A stretch of 64,000 nucleotides of DNA from Odontocerum albicorne (GCA_949825065.1 OX463852.1:14980127-15044126), one strand, 5' to 3'. Numbered from the stretch's first letter, positions 11,396 to 24,253 are shown. Numbers and translations: made by a program. Notes: generated from the letters alone by a model not told the origin.

Positions 11396-11654
11396 AATGC
11401 ATTAATTTCTGATGTTTTTTTTTCGTCTTCTTTCATACATTGACACTGCATTTTTTTGTACCATTTATCTTACTTTTCTCCTGCAAAAAAAATATTGATC
11501 AATATTTTTATATAATTTTTGCGACGAATCGAATTCCTCTGAAAATAAAACAGACATGTGTTTAAATGAGAAATATTAAATAAATAAATAAATTAAATTT
11601 TTTTACCATCGGTCTTAAAAAAAAATACCAATTGAAGCTTACCGCACTCCTAGT

Positions 11655-11815
11655 AGTATAAAATTCATATCCGCCACCGCACTTCCACTGTGGCGATTTT
11701 CGGCCGCAAGAGCGCGCGGAGGCAGCACTATTTGCTCGGCTACTTCCGGCCTCTTTCTCACTTCCTGTCGACCGTCAAAACCGGAAATGCGACCGCCCAA
11801 AGTATCGCTTTTTAA
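11655..11815. promoter_or_regulatory. CpG-rich block with clustered ETS-like sites
   Basis: A 160-bp island dense in CpG (GGCCGCAAGAGCGCGCGG) with four GGAA-core words: ACTTCC at 11681, ACTTCCGG at 11742, CACTTCCTG at 11759 and CCGGAAAT at 11781. Its composition is unlike its flanks and no transposon motif is visible. This could be a promoter, an enhancer or a noncoding first exon. The regulatory reading is inference. Confidence 0.3.
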
Positions 11816-12318
11816 CTTACCTTGTTTATGTTTTGGAGGGCCTTAAATGTTTAAGAGAACTTGAGTTTGATATGATTATTGGACAATTTTAATTTAAAGG
11901 ACATATAAATTCAAATCATCCTGTTTGAATTTGGTACAAAGAATCCTAATAAAACAACAACCGAAACAGATCCAAATTCTGAGATGATGGAAAAAAAATT
12001 TAAATATATATTTATATTTTTGAAGTCAAAGATTGTAAAATATTTTGCTTTATAAGCTTGGTAAGCAATGCATGTAGTACAGTTTGACAATGCTTTTGTA
12101 AAGCGAAACGTATCTGTCACTTTAATTTTAGTTATTGTGTAGATTTTTTTCATATTTAAGTGTCAAATTATTCTGTAATAAAATGGAGTTCTATAATATA
12201 CATAATACCAGATCAATTAAAAAAATGTTTTATTTTTTATATTTCAAAATGTCAATATATAAAACTATTTATTGAAGTACGTATAGAGCTTTATGCTTTC
12301 AGTTTTAGAAATCATATA

Positions 12319-12435
12319 ATGATATTTATTTATTTATTAACGTTTCATTGGAAAAACAATCTGGCGGGCTCATTGATTGGCGGGCTTAATCAATTTATGG
12401 AAATGTCAATCGCAGAGCTGACGAGTCCTGGTTAA
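12319..12435 (-). mobile_element. LINE-X 3' terminal scrap
   Basis: TTTATTTATTTATTAACG followed by ACAATCTGGCGGGCT and a second GGCGGGCTTAAT. This is the extreme 3' end of the family seen at 47.77 kb, with the CTGGCGGGC word duplicated. The 3' end faces left. Confidence 0.5.
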
Positions 12436-12519
12436 TATTTAAAACTGCGCAGGTTTGAGGTGAGTAGGAAATATTTTTTTTTGTTTTAATTGTCGCTTGT
12501 CCTGAGATATTTAGTATAT

Positions 12520-12920
12520 ATTTTATTGAACACTGCATTGAAAAACTATATGGTGTCTTATTGCAAGGCGGTAATTTTTTCCAACCAACCAGACAACCAA
12601 TAAATTAAATAAAACAAGTTACATGATCGCAAAAAATATTTAAATGATTAGTCATCATTATGAAATTTATGAACATGTACATAATAAAAGTAAAAGTGAG
12701 ATATGTATCATTAATCAAGGGAAAAGAAAGGGATGATGGAGTGGAAAAAAATCAAGAATGAAACACGTTATATAACTAGAAATTAAGAGTTTCTTTTCAG
12801 TCGCTTCTTAAAAGTTGCTCAGGACGGAGCGAGTCTAGCATTGGTTTGTAACTAGTTCGAGAGTCTCACTGCATGGAAAATAAACGAAGACATAAAAAAA
12901 GAAAAGCGGGGAACTGGGTA
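12520..12920 (-). mobile_element. LINE-X copy, RT C-terminus plus 3' UTR
   Basis: It matches 47765-48225 in order: CCAACCAACCAGACAA, GTAAAAGTGAGATAT, CAGTCGCTTCTTAAA, GGACGGAGCGAGTCTA, GGTTTGTAACTAGTT and AGAGTCTCACTGCATGG. On the minus strand the last part is a broken version of the C-terminal reverse transcriptase tail. It is 5'-truncated and has indels. Confidence 0.75.
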
Positions 12921-14190
12921 GGTCAATAAAAAATCTTTGTTGGAGCCTAGTTTTTTATTTCTGCTAAATTAAGGTTATAATTCATTTTGTTATGTGTAAT
13001 GTGCATTCAATGGGGGAATTATGCAAGTAAACGTTTTTTCAAATTATTTCTAAACACTATTTTAAGACTGTTTTAAGGTGAAGAGTTCTTTAACACATGA
13101 TTTTTTTATGTTCACCTTTTAGTTTTGCTTATAGGAATGAAATAATGAATTAGAACATATTTGTTATATCTTTTATCCGAGTTTGCTGAGTTTTTCAGCC
13201 CTGATAGATTTTGAAGAGACATATCGTTTCGTTTTTTTTTTATTTAATAACCTTAATTAACTATACTGAACACATGGTGCTACTGATATCCAAAAGTATA
13301 AACAAACTAGAGCATGTATGGATACGACGCCGATAGATACCACGCCGGCCACGCCCATTGCATGATCAGGCGATATGACAAATAATAATTTAATACCTCT
13401 ACCCTAAGAAGTATGTCAATCGATAGAAGATGTTATATTTTGTTATTTCAATTAAAAAATTACTATCACGCAGTTTTCATGTTTATTTTAAATTAAGGGT
13501 AAAAAGCACGATAGAAATTAAACGACGTCTAGAAACTCATGATATTTTATTTTAGCGAAGTTTCCCTCATTTTTAACATTTTAGAATATTCTAGGTCCAT
13601 GTCCTAATTGTTTATGTTTTATAATTCAACGAAACGGCACGTCTTATTTAGACTTTAGTTGACATAATGCTAAAGGTTGTGTATTTTTTTTATTGGAACA
13701 TTGCCTGACCATATGCTGGTCATGGTCGGGTGGTGTCTGTCCATACTTGTTCTGACGTGTTCAGATCGGAAACTTTCGGAACTTAGTGATAATATCACAA
13801 GCATGCTAAAACATTTGAGATTAAGTGTAGACTTTGTAACAATTTCAGAAATTTGTTCTTTAATGCGCAAGTAAGAGTTGTCACATTTTTAAATTTCTTT
13901 TTAAACATTTTCAGTCGTTACCAGCCTAAATGATCGCATGTAAAACAATGTTTTACGAATTCAACTTCTTTATGACCGATTTTGGCAATTTTTAAATCAC
14001 TTTGCCATGCAACGGGCCAATCCGTTAATAGAACAGTAAATAAATTACAATTTTTTTTATTGGTAAAATTATAAATATAATATTAAGTTTAAAAAAAATG
14101 AACACGAATCTATTGCACATTAAAATAGTAGTGACCGTTCCATTCCACATTTCCCCCATATAAAATTTTTACCTTTCTCACTTCTTTCAT
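12921..14190. other. AT-rich intergenic DNA
   Basis: No gene or repeat recognised. Overlapping 65-codon frames on both strands at 13670-13874 have no family resemblance and are probably chance. Confidence 0.4.
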
Positions 14191-14194
14191 CAAC

Positions 14195-14330
14195 CGCCCC
14201 TCGAGAGAGCTAAGGGCTGGCCTGACAGTCGTTACTCTGGCGGTTAGCAAGTTTAATTGCTTCGATCATTAATACGCGCCCTCCACCGCCATCTGGTTCT
14301 TCCCACAGTGGTCTTGAAGAACATTTTTTT
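14195..14330. other. G+C-rich patch, function unknown
   Basis: About 135 bp with CGCCCCTCGAGAGAGC, CTGGCGGTTAGC and GCGCCCTCCACCGCC. No sustained frame. It could be a regulatory element or a decayed exon. Confidence 0.25.
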
Positions 14331-15216
14331 CTTCATATAGTTCCGCTATTTTGTGTTAACTGTTCAACAAGAAGATAGTACTAAAAAATAAACACAAGAG
14401 CAGAATCGTGTTTGAAATAATATTAAACACATTTTGGTTAAACTTTATCCGCTCTGTATAGATAAAACCTTTTAATTTTTTATGCTTTGAATTATTAAAT
14501 TTTTGAAGACAAAATAGACAGACATGCCACAAAAAGCACAAAACTTAATACTCAACCTGTTTAACAATATAAAGGTTAGTATGAAGTCTCTGTGAAATAA
14601 CGTTTGAGCTTTATGAATTTTGAGTTTGACTTTTTATGGAAAAAGCTAATATTTAGATTTTTTTTTATATTTGATTTTTTTTTGTGCATTACAGCAAATT
14701 TTAATCCGTTTGTTTGACTGACCGAATTTAACGAAATTCGTATAGACAATATGGTTCTGAGAATTAAGTTAGTGTATAAAAATTAAATATTGTTTTAAGA
14801 AAAAAAAATGTTTTTCATTTCGTAGTGAGTAGTATTATGCATTAAATTAATCTGATAATTCAAAATAACAAAAAGAAATGAGCTATTACATTTATTTATA
14901 AAAAAATGCTTATAATTTATTTATTATCCTGAGTACACTATGAGTGGTTTATTACCAAGTGGAAATCGTTTTCAAATAACCATATAATTCTTTATGAATG
15001 ACTTGAGTTAAAGTGAAAGGATTTGCTTTTTGGTGGAAAGAAAAACACTACGTAAACAAACATCATATAGGGTAATCAAAGGCTAAGTGAAGGAATTGGA
15101 GATTTAGGGGATTATAAACCAGGAAAAATTACATGATGAACCATTAAAAGTGCTCATAAACTAATTTAGAAGTTTTTGTTCAAATTGATTGCATTCTTAT
15201 TTAAAAAAATACTTTT

Positions 15217-15400
15217 TTATATTTATTAACGTGACAAGTAATTGTAATTGTATAAATGTAAAACACAGTATATGAAAAGCAACAAAAAAGCAAACAAGTA
15301 ATGTAGTGTACACTAAATTCATATGGTCTTAAGTTTATTGTCTTTCATTTGTCGTTTCCCCAGTAAAGTAGGCTTTTGCCTATATTTTATTTAGGACGTA
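15217..15400 (-). mobile_element. LINE 3' end fragment, same family as 5.1 kb
   Basis: It shares CTTTCATTTG, CCCAGTA, GGCTTTTGCC and the terminal TTTATTAACGTGACAAGTA block with 5095-5255, in the same order. On the minus strand the coding remnant reads TGETTNERQ. The 3' end faces left. Confidence 0.5.
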
Positions 15401-15589
15401 TAAACGTGAAAACATAGGTTGACACTTTTCACCTATTGTTGATTTTTTATATCTCAATAATAAATTTTCATTAACTGGATAATTTGTGAGACCTTATTGC
15501 AAATATGAACCACGTGAGTCAATCGTTGGTTTACTTCTACATTTCGAATAAATCAATACTCCAACCTTACAATGTCCTCCACACACTTA

Positions 15590-15793
15590 TTAAAAATGAA
15601 TTACATTTAAGAGTTCACATAAATATTCCCAATAACTTGATTCTCCTGCAAGTTTAAGTACTCCAACTTCTGTCGCAACAACACCCACGCTCCGATCCAC
15701 TGCCTGATTAATTCTTCTGAAAGTAATATTATCAAATAATTGATTTTTTGGAATAAACCTACCTTTCAAGTTTTCAGTAAATTCATGTTTCAT
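15590..15793 (-). other. Unassigned 67-codon open frame
   Basis: The minus-strand frame reads MKHEFTENLKGRF at its start and INQAVDRSVGVVATEVGVLK in its middle. It has ordinary amino-acid composition and locally higher G+C. I do not recognise the family. It could be an exon or a decayed transposon piece: CTTTCAG before the AGAATTAATCAG segment could act as a splice acceptor on the minus strand. Confidence 0.25.
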
Positions 15794-16678
15794 ATCAAGA
15801 CTCTCACCACTTCCATTTAAATACGCAATATATATTTTAATGTGTAAAAATTACCATTATCTATTTATATTTGAAATGTGGTTTGTTGTTAGATTTCAAA
15901 ATAAAAATGAATTAAAATTCTCCTACATAAAATCATCACCACTTTGTTTTTACCACATGCCAATCCTTACCATCAATAATAAAAGGAAATATCTCAAAAC
16001 AAATTATTTCGTACAACAATAAATATTTAATTGAAAAGCCGATAAGTTTGCGAAAATATTTTTGCAAATATAATTTTACTGAGAAATTAGTTGGAAACTC
16101 AATTCCTATAATGTAGGCAGAATAACCACATTTCGGTTTTGGCAAAACGAATTCCAAGAAGAACGTCCCGTCTCGAAATTTATCGCTTTAATTAGTTAGT
16201 TAAAATTTTGATTCAATGTTAAACTTTTTCTTCCGCAGAAGTTTGAAATTAAATTTACAATATCTTAGCTGTTTTATTTCTGAAAAAATGTATATTTGGG
16301 GCGGAATATTATAAGGACTTTTGCAGAAGGAAAAGAAAAGTGAGTCACTTGAATGCTTTAAAAAGATCAATGTATAAAAATTTACAGTAAAATTAAAATG
16401 TCCTCAGAAAAATCTTCAAGAACGGTAGAAAATATCAAGTCAAAATTACTCAAACTGTTATCCGGGTCTAAATAAGTCGACTTTTAAACTTCCAATGATC
16501 TTGCATTTTTTTTAAATTGTAAAATGCACGGTTGATTTTTATCTTCAAAATATATAGTTACAATTTTTAAATAAAAATTTAGAGAGTGAGTGAATACAAA
16601 ATTCTAAATGGTATTAAAAATCCAATCACCACAAATATAAACATTAACATGACTCATAAATAAATTATATCGATAAAA

Positions 16679-16746
16679 TCCGCATCTTAGTTGGTTTAGG
16701 TGCTTGGTGTCTATCTAAAGAATTCAGGTTTAATTCCCAATGGTGC
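16679..16746 (+). mobile_element. SINE head (tRNA-derived)
   Basis: CGCATCTTAGTTGGTTTAGG resembles an RNA polymerase III A box, and GGTTTAATTCCCAATGG a B box. The spacing is tRNA-like, but the anticodon arm does not fold cleanly, so it is a SINE head rather than a tRNA gene. The body after it is decayed. Confidence 0.6.
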
Positions 16747-16909
16747 GAAATAAATTAAAATTCTATTTAATTTCGGATAGTAAGTAATACCAACATACAT
16801 GAAGATGAATTACAAATTACCTAATCGTCTCCCTGTTATGCTATTCAACATGTTGGCATATTCAATTCGGATAAGTAGAAATGTACCATGTGAATGAATA
16901 AATGAAATA

Positions 16910-17319
16910 TTAAAAATCAGTATAATACATACTACCACACATATAATACAAGCGCACAACATGTTAGTGTTTAAAAGGCCCAGGACCGTATCACGCGCAT
17001 GGAAGGTTTCTTAAAAATAAGTATAATACATACTACCACACATATAATACAAGCGCACAACATGTTAGTGTTTAGAAGGTCCAGGAATGTATCACGCGCA
17101 TGGAAGGTTTCTTAAAAATAAGTATAATACATACTACCACACATATAATACAAGCGCACAACATGTTAGTGTTTAGAAGGCTCAGGGCCATATCACGCAC
17201 ATGGAAGGTTTCTTAAAAATAAGTTTAATACATACTCGTACCACCACACATATAATACAAGCATACAACATGTTAGTGTTTAGAAGGCCCAGGACCGTAT
17301 CATGCGCATGGAAGGTTTC
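16910..17319. repeat. Tandem array, 4 x 101-107 bp
   Basis: Unit starts at 16910, 17011, 17112 and 17213. Each holds ATACATACTACCACACATAT, CAAGCGCACAACATGTTAGT, a GGCCCAGGACCGTATCACGC-like block and CATGGAAGGTTTCTT. Copy 4 is 107 bp because of a 6-nt insertion that creates TACTCGTA at 17233-17240. Confidence 0.93.
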
Positions 17320-17934
17320 TTAAAAAATAATAACACACATGAAAATAATCTAGTTTCCCTAAAATATCACTTCAAAATTGGTATTTTAGGGTCAATTTGT
17401 ATATAACTGCAAAGTTAGATCGCTAAACTTACATAATAATCAACTCATTCCAGAAGGCATCAAACATTTCAAGATAAATTATTCGATTGATAACCAGAGG
17501 TAGTGATAATAAAATATCCCGCGGGGTTTCTTTACAAATCTCATTGGTTTTGCCATCTCATGTCGCAATAAAAATCTAATGTTGCATTATTAGTGCCAAT
17601 TGTCTGATACATAGTCGACTCGTTGATTATTTAAAATTACTTTCACACATAATATCTGAACATATTTTGTGATATTTGTAAATCGTTTCCTATAACATAA
17701 ATACAAAAATAGCGTGCTCTACAGGTAGGTGACATTTTATCACGACACAGCGTTTTTGCTATCATGTTTATGTTGTTTTTAGTAAATATAAGTTAGAAAA
17801 TACCTCCTAGGAACTGTGTCCCCAGCAATAGACGTTACCAGTAGTATGATTATACTGGTAATGTAACAAGAAACGACTGGAAACTATATCGATAAGTCCT
17901 TTCCACGAATCCGCGATTTTGATGAAGTTATTAT

Positions 17935-19260
17935 TTGTTTTCATGTAAGATTGAGCGTGAAAAATTTTTTTTTTCACATATCATGCCTGAACAAGTTTTT
18001 TCAAATCTAATTTTAACTATAATAATAAAAAAATATAAAAGTTTACTAAAAACTAAGGATAATAAGAAAATTTGGACGTTTGTCAAAAATGTCATCAACG
18101 GTTATAAAAAAATTTAAAAAAATCTTAACAGTTAATCTTGACCAATGGTGTTTCCTTTCCGATTTCAGGAATGAAAGTATATTAAAGGTTGTTTGTGAAC
18201 TTTTTCTTTTAGAATAAGACAAAAATCTGAAAACTTAATAAATCGTGTGCAATAAAACTCTATGAATTGTACAAAAACAAACATTTCTGGTCCACCTATA
18301 GAAGTGATGACACAAACAGTGAAGCTTATCACTTTATTTACGGTAGTTATATACCTCAATTTTCTATAGCTCGGACTGAGTAAGATGCTAAATTTTACTC
18401 TAAGTCACCAGACCCATATAAGGTTTTTCTATTTTTTTTCTGAAGAACAGCGTATCGGTGTTATCCAACCCTTTCATAAAACTTCTAATTTTTTTCCAAT
18501 ACACCACTTGTTTCCCAAGCCAGTGAAAATCGCATTTCCTGACCTGTATTTTTTTAAGAAAATAGACAAATTCGATGTCGGAAAATATACATCCTATATA
18601 TTTGCACTGTATACTACAATTGAAAAATCAACATTAACAAACTAAGTTATCTACAAAAACTATGTTGTGAGTGCTTTTGAAAGAAATTACAAGTTCTGTC
18701 TATACATATTTTACCAAAACTTTTAACATAGTCTCTCTCAATATCCTCTTTGAAACGCTGAGAGCAATGAAGATGTCAGAATATTTGCTCAAGTGGGTAC
18801 GAAGTTATCGTTCAAATCATATTCCCAGCGTTAGGATTGAGTCCACTGTATCCGATAAATTAGAGTGAGGAATGGGGTACCTAAGGGGTCTTACCTGTGT
18901 TCGATCCTCTTAATTAAAATATTGTTAAATAATTTCATGACGTCGAAATTATGATTTTTATTGACGATTTTAAAATATTCAGGCTTATATGATTCATCAA
19001 TGATCGCAATGGAAAAACATCTCCTTAGTCTCTACGACTGGTACACAACGAACAAACTCGACCAACTCTTCTATTTGATTATCAAATAAATTATTTTTCT
19101 TTGCATGCTGTTCAGGAGATTTGAGATTAAGGTGTGGTATTTTATGAGCGATTGATGTTTGGCCCGCATGTGAGAAGCATCACCAGAAGCATCATCGTTA
19201 GGCCAATCTTCGCGCTGGGATTTGTGTTGATACTGGGTAAGGATTTCAATGGAGATGATT
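17935..19260 (+). pseudogene. Decayed non-LTR retrotransposon ORF2 (RT region)
   Basis: Scattered RT motifs appear in order across frames. NKKIWTFVKNVINGYKK near 18060 is typical of the linker before the RT. VYTYFTKTFNIVSLNILFE and LLKWVRSYRSN (18690-18840) match the YxDFxKAFDxVxH and LKWxxSYLSNR motifs. FIDD at 18957-18968 stands where the catalytic FADD is expected. LSLYDWYTTNKL follows near 19030. Many stops and indels interrupt it. It is a different family from the 5.3-9.5 kb element. The boundaries are soft. Confidence 0.6.
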
Positions 19261-20810
19261 CTTTGAGGGCTCTACATATCACTGATCAGAATAATAGTTG
19301 GCTATAACTTCAGTTGCTCAAATGATATTCGTATATTAAAGGAAGTGTAGCACCCATTTTTTAGTGCATATATCTCATAAGGATTTAAATTTTAAACATT
19401 TGATAAAAGCTGTTGACTAAAATTTCGTTTGCCCATATGGATATATTAGAAGATGTGCATCACCGAATTCTTAGGTTCATTAACTAATCGCATATTTCTC
19501 AGGAGGATTTAGTTTTAAACATTTTATGAAGCTCGTGAATATGACAATATTATCTGATAAAAAAAAATTAACGGACTTCTTGGTACCGTATAAAATTGTA
19601 AATCATCATTTTGATTTTCTTGAGCTTATCAAATTAATATACATATTTGCGATCTATCTACAATCTCACGTGACAAAATCAATTATTTGATTGTGGTTAT
19701 AAAGCTTTAAACTACTCTTACAATTATTTAATCGTTAGGCTGCATACGATAGGAAATCAGTATGGGCATTTGATGAACTCATTTAAAGTCTCCTTAAACC
19801 AATACGATTTTAAAAATTATTTTTCGTGACTGTTGCGTGTCCACGTATGTATTGTAGTGATTTGTTGGATGTTTAACTTTAAAAAAACGTTATATTATTT
19901 TACTTGCTTGTCTAATATTGTAGAATTAAAGATCTCACGAGGAATTTATTAGAAAACAATGGAAAATAAATATAAGAATTAATTTAAATGTTTCTAATAA
20001 CGATCGAATTATTAGTGTTGATTTGATACATCAAACAACAGTAAAGAGATGATGTAATTAATACCAAAGCGTTTCCAAAACCTTTAGGGGAGGTCACTCA
20101 GTAATATAATACCCCAATATAATAACAAAACCCCTTCAAAACTTAGCCAATTTGGCTGAAATCAACAATATTGAACCCTTGTTATCGTTGTATCAAGTGT
20201 GCCGGCACAACATGCTTTGATCCATGTTTACAGCTTAATTGGTTCAATAACTACGCTATTTATTTTTTATTTGTTTATTGAATTTCAATGTTGAAATCAA
20301 TTCAACATTTACAAGAATAAAAAATGCTTGGACTATTTTCTAACATAGTTCGTATTTTATTTACTTTTCTCTTTTTCGCTAACAGTGAATCTGATGAGGT
20401 AGTTATGTTTGTGAGGGTTAATGTTTTAAACAATTCTTATATAATTGCTTTTTTGTTGTAACTTTTATGTACTGATATTACAGTTTATGAGTGCAAGAGG
20501 GTTTAAAAATAATATCAGGGTTTAGTTTTTTTATAAGTAAGATAATAAACGGATAATTTTAAAATAAAGTGAAGAGTGTTTATTTTGTTCTATCAACATA
20601 CCTTTTAAGTTAAATTATTTATAATATTACACTTGAAGATATCCTCGAAATAGGAGGGAGAAACAAGTGTCGCGGAGATTAAGGTTATTAGTGATACACC
20701 ATATTTTTAAATTAAATACATCTGTACCATGTCATCGCTAACTTAACTAAATTATTATTGTTAGTATTTTACTGTACTATTTAGTGCAGTATTTTTAACA
20801 TTTTGGTAGT
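19261..20810. other. AT-rich intergenic DNA
   Basis: No frame, repeat or RNA gene recognised. Confidence 0.45.
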
Positions 20811-20814
20811 ACAG

Positions 20815-20992
20815 TACAACCTGGTGGGTTTATTGCGATGTAGCAATCTCTTCCGAAACCCAGAAAGATCATCAAGAGGCCTTAAGTGAAAACCAGACTG
20901 GAACCCTTTTTAAAATAAATTAAAGTTCAACGGGAATCAAATCCTTAAACTCCGGGTAGGGAGAGAGGTGTCTTACCAACTTGTAAAACTAT
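20815..20992 (-). mobile_element. SINE, tRNA head plus LINE-X-like tail
   Basis: On the minus strand: AAGTTGGTAAGACACC (A-box side), GATTTGATTCCCGTTG (B-box side), then GGGTTCCAGTCTGGTTTTCA, TTTCGGAAGAGATTGC and GCAATAAACCCACCAGG. The tail closely resembles the LINE-X 3' end at 47.8 kb. This copy shows head, body and tail together. Confidence 0.75.
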
Positions 20993-21399
20993 ATAAAAGT
21001 ATTGAACAGTAGCAGTGGATCAAACCTGTCGATTGTCTTGAGAAATATTGATTTTCTTGTCTTCATAACTTAAACTTTGATCTGTCAAGAGATACAGCTT
21101 GCTGAAATGCAGCGGTTTGCACACTATGAACAATACACACACATGTGTCATCCACAAGATGGCTGACAACCATATTCAATCACGAATGATAACTTATCTT
21201 ATCATACCGTAATATAATAAGCGGTAAAAAAAAGTATTAATTTTTACTAAACATACAAATATAGTGTTGCATAAAGTTAATGCCGAAACCTTTGGTAAAT
21301 TATTCAAATTTATTTGCTTTTCAAACTTAAGTATAATTTTTTAACTTTTCATGATAACTAATTAATTCCTCTACTCTCATTATAACTGTATCTGGCGCG

Positions 21400-21640
21400 A
21401 GAATAGGTGAAATTTAATAAATTCAGACGTGCAGAAAATTGATGCAAATAACCCATTAGGGGAGAGAATGTGTCACTGCGACACTTGATTAGTATATTCT
21501 CGTTCCCCGTGTACCTTATTAGTCGCTTTTCCCCTCAAAAATAACGCAAGGCGAGAAAATATGCATCTGTTATCCCCTTTACCGCGACACCAAGAAGTGG
21601 TGCAAGCTATTTTTAGTGGGTATCACTACCTCTATTTAAA
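21400..21640. other. Moderately G+C-rich noncoding stretch
   Basis: Contains GGGGAGAGAATGTGTCACTG, TTCTCGTTCCCCGTG and ACCGCGACACCAAG. No frame or transposon motif recognised. Confidence 0.2.
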
Positions 21641-21914
21641 AGCGTTATCATCGTCATCAACGAGAATTTAAGGTAGGAAATATTTTAAAAATTATTCATT
21701 AGTGACATCAAATTTGAAATCACACCAATGAAGCTTTTTCCATTCAATCGTATGTCACCCTTTCAATACAACTCTATTTATTTATTTTTCAAAGCTATAG
21801 TATACAGGTTTAACCCAATTACCAACGTTTCCTTCGTCGTATTTTTAGGATCTAGGGAAGTGATCACGTCACAAATACCTTAGTCCTGCAACGCTCCAAC
21901 TGTAAACCTATATA

Positions 21915-22312
21915 GGATATGGTTGTAAAGGCAAAATTGATGTGGATCGGGTGATCATAGGCTCCCAAACCGTGTTTTATACGGTAAGATGTGGGCAAGC
22001 GATGGGTTGGTGGGCAGATAAAGCGTTATAAATGGAGTCTGCGAGAGGCGCTTACCTGAGAACTGAGGATTGGGATCAGGTGGCTCAGGACCATGGAGGG
22101 TAGATGGCTATCTGTTTTCGGGCTGATGGTATATCAGCGGCTAGACGCGTGAGAAACAGCCAGCGTGCTGCGAACATCTGCCAGTATTGTTAGGCGAGTC
22201 CACATATCTTTTACATTTGTAGAAGGGAGTGCGCATCTAGGATCGGGCTGTTTCTCATAGAAGTTCACACGATCAACATGGAAGAGCAGCTTGAGATTGA
22301 CGTTGGATTCGC
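21915..22312 (+). pseudogene. LINE ORF2 C-terminal remnant with zinc-finger-like end
   Basis: A G+C-richer block with frames reading VKAKLMWIG, RGAYLRTEDWDQVAQDHGG, AARRVRNSQRAANICQYC and CRRECASRIGLF. A basic region followed by a C-x-x-C-like finger containing SRIGL is a known C-terminal tail of several non-LTR ORF2 proteins. Stops and frame changes break it. The clade cannot be assigned from this piece. Confidence 0.6.
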
Positions 22313-23945
22313 GAGTACGAGGCCCAGCTTAAAGATCAGAACGTGTATGTACAATAACAAAAAAATAAGAAATAAATGTTAAGCAGGGCCTATTTTCTTC
22401 CATTTGTAAGAAATTTCTAAATGGTTCCTTTAAAGATATTTTCAGGAATGTTAAAGATGTCCGTATCCGAGGTTCTATTCAAACGGGACAGCCTGCCTAA
22501 TAAAGGAGGAGTAAGTTCACATTGCAAGTAAGTTCTACTTATTGTCAGTATAAATATAATAATATTTTTGTACCTCGACTAACAGTCGGGAAAATAAAGC
22601 CACATATTTTCCAACAAAGTTGAATTATACGAGTATGTCACTTCCGTTAGCAGCTTCAAGATACAAGAAGATACCCTTATATTCCTCCTCATGCTAAGAA
22701 GGTAGTATCCCAACCCACTTAGAAGAAACCTTGTAGGATAGAGTCACGGGTAGAAACAACATTCGTGTAAGGAGAGATATCCCAAAAATTTCTTTTGGAC
22801 TTTCTCCAATATTGGAGATGTATGAATCTCCCACGGACTCCACACCAATACACACTATAATAACTGATTGGGATATACTGAGGGGCGTGGCCTGAAGACA
22901 TTATATTCTACAGCTTCAGTAATCGACAGAAAATACAAGAAATCACCTAAAAAATATAAAAATTGTTTCGCATTTTCCATTACTGCATAAACATATACAA
23001 ATCGATTAATTATATCGAAAATAATAATTCGGACATATTGAAGAGAACTCGTGGTTATCGAAGATAGCATGTTGAAAATATTTCGCACGTGTTGGCAATA
23101 CATATGTATAGGCAAAAATACTCGCTCAAGCTTAGCAAGTGTGATCTTTGTTATCAGACGAACTGAAATACCAAACTAAACCCTCTTTTATATTTTATTA
23201 CTACGCCTTAACACAGTTAATTTGTTACTTGAGGTATTATTATTCATTTTAATAAATTCAATAACTTGAACTAAATAATTAAACAAGTTTAGCTGCAAGA
23301 AATGATAAGATGACGTATCAAAGGGTACCATAACGTGCCATAATATTTTTTTCTGAGAGTCTCGCTGAAATTACTCAAACGCTTCTTCATTGACTTTGTT
23401 GAATCACTTGAAAGTAGTAAATACGAGAAGTATTTTGACTTCTATGGGACCAATTTTCTATAACCCTGGTTTTACATAGACATTCAAAGAGATGAAGACA
23501 AATTACCTTTATCTGTTAAAATCTTCTTAGCATAGAAACTTAATATCTGAAAGAAAGGGTGCCTCTGATGAAGACATTACAGAAAAAAAACAAATCACCA
23601 GATAGATATACTTGACTCTTTGCCCAGGTCTGAAACGAAGAGGTAAAATAATTTTCTTAAATTATATTTGGGTTTACCCTAAGATGTAGTTAGTTTTAAC
23701 TGTACGGTTCAATAGAGATGTTACTTCAATTTGAAATCACAATGGACAATTCCTTAAAAAAATACAAGTGTAGAGCAATAATCGAATGACAAATAAAGAG
23801 TCCTTGCTCTGTACATTTTATGCATTTGTGAAAAAAAGGTGTGGTATATGTAGAAAGGATTTTTTTTCGTCATAATTCACATTACAGCTACAATATATAC
23901 ATACCGCACCTTATTAACTATAGACGAACTCAGTGACTTATTTGA
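22313..23945. other. AT-rich intergenic DNA
   Basis: Several 60-90-codon frames on the minus strand (22719-23115) have no recognisable similarity. No other feature seen. Confidence 0.4.
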
Positions 23946-23951
23946 TAAAAT

Positions 23952-24253
23952 GATCTCAGTAGTCTGGTTGGTAAAAAAGTTGTCTGCCGACCCGGAGATT
24001 CTGAGTTCGACTCCAGTTGGTACATTTTTTTTAAAAGTTTGTTCGTTATTTAAGATTTTAATTCAGATTTCTTCAAAATATTTTTGATGGTTGTAAGAGA
24101 TTACCACCAGCCCGTCTGGTTATCCTGTATACAACAAAAACGTGATACAATACAACTGTATCTATACTTAAAAGTTTTCTTTCTAGCAATATAATAACCT
24201 TTATAATAGAAAAGAGGTCATGGATGAAGGTGTGACCGAGAACAGCTGATAAT
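23952..24253 (+). mobile_element. SINE, complete head with long body
   Basis: The head has TAGTCTGGTTGG as A box and AGTTCGACTCC (24004-24014) as a near-consensus B box. The body continues through TTGATGGTTGTAAGAGATTA and GTGATACAATACAACTG to GTCATGGATGAAGGTGTGAC and ACTGATAATTAA. The body from 24041 recurs at 29609-29818. The head is the best-preserved in the window. Confidence 0.75.

Noticed and set aside
11820..11826. Splice donor (AAG/GTAAGT on the minus strand) marking a first exon
   Set aside because: The exon side would be the AT-rich flank and the CpG-rich block would fall in the intron, with no other support. Not annotated.
23952..24022. Functional tRNA genes at the A/B-box pairs
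   Set aside because: The acceptor and anticodon stems do not pair properly at any of the sites, and many copies share non-tRNA bodies. They are SINE heads.
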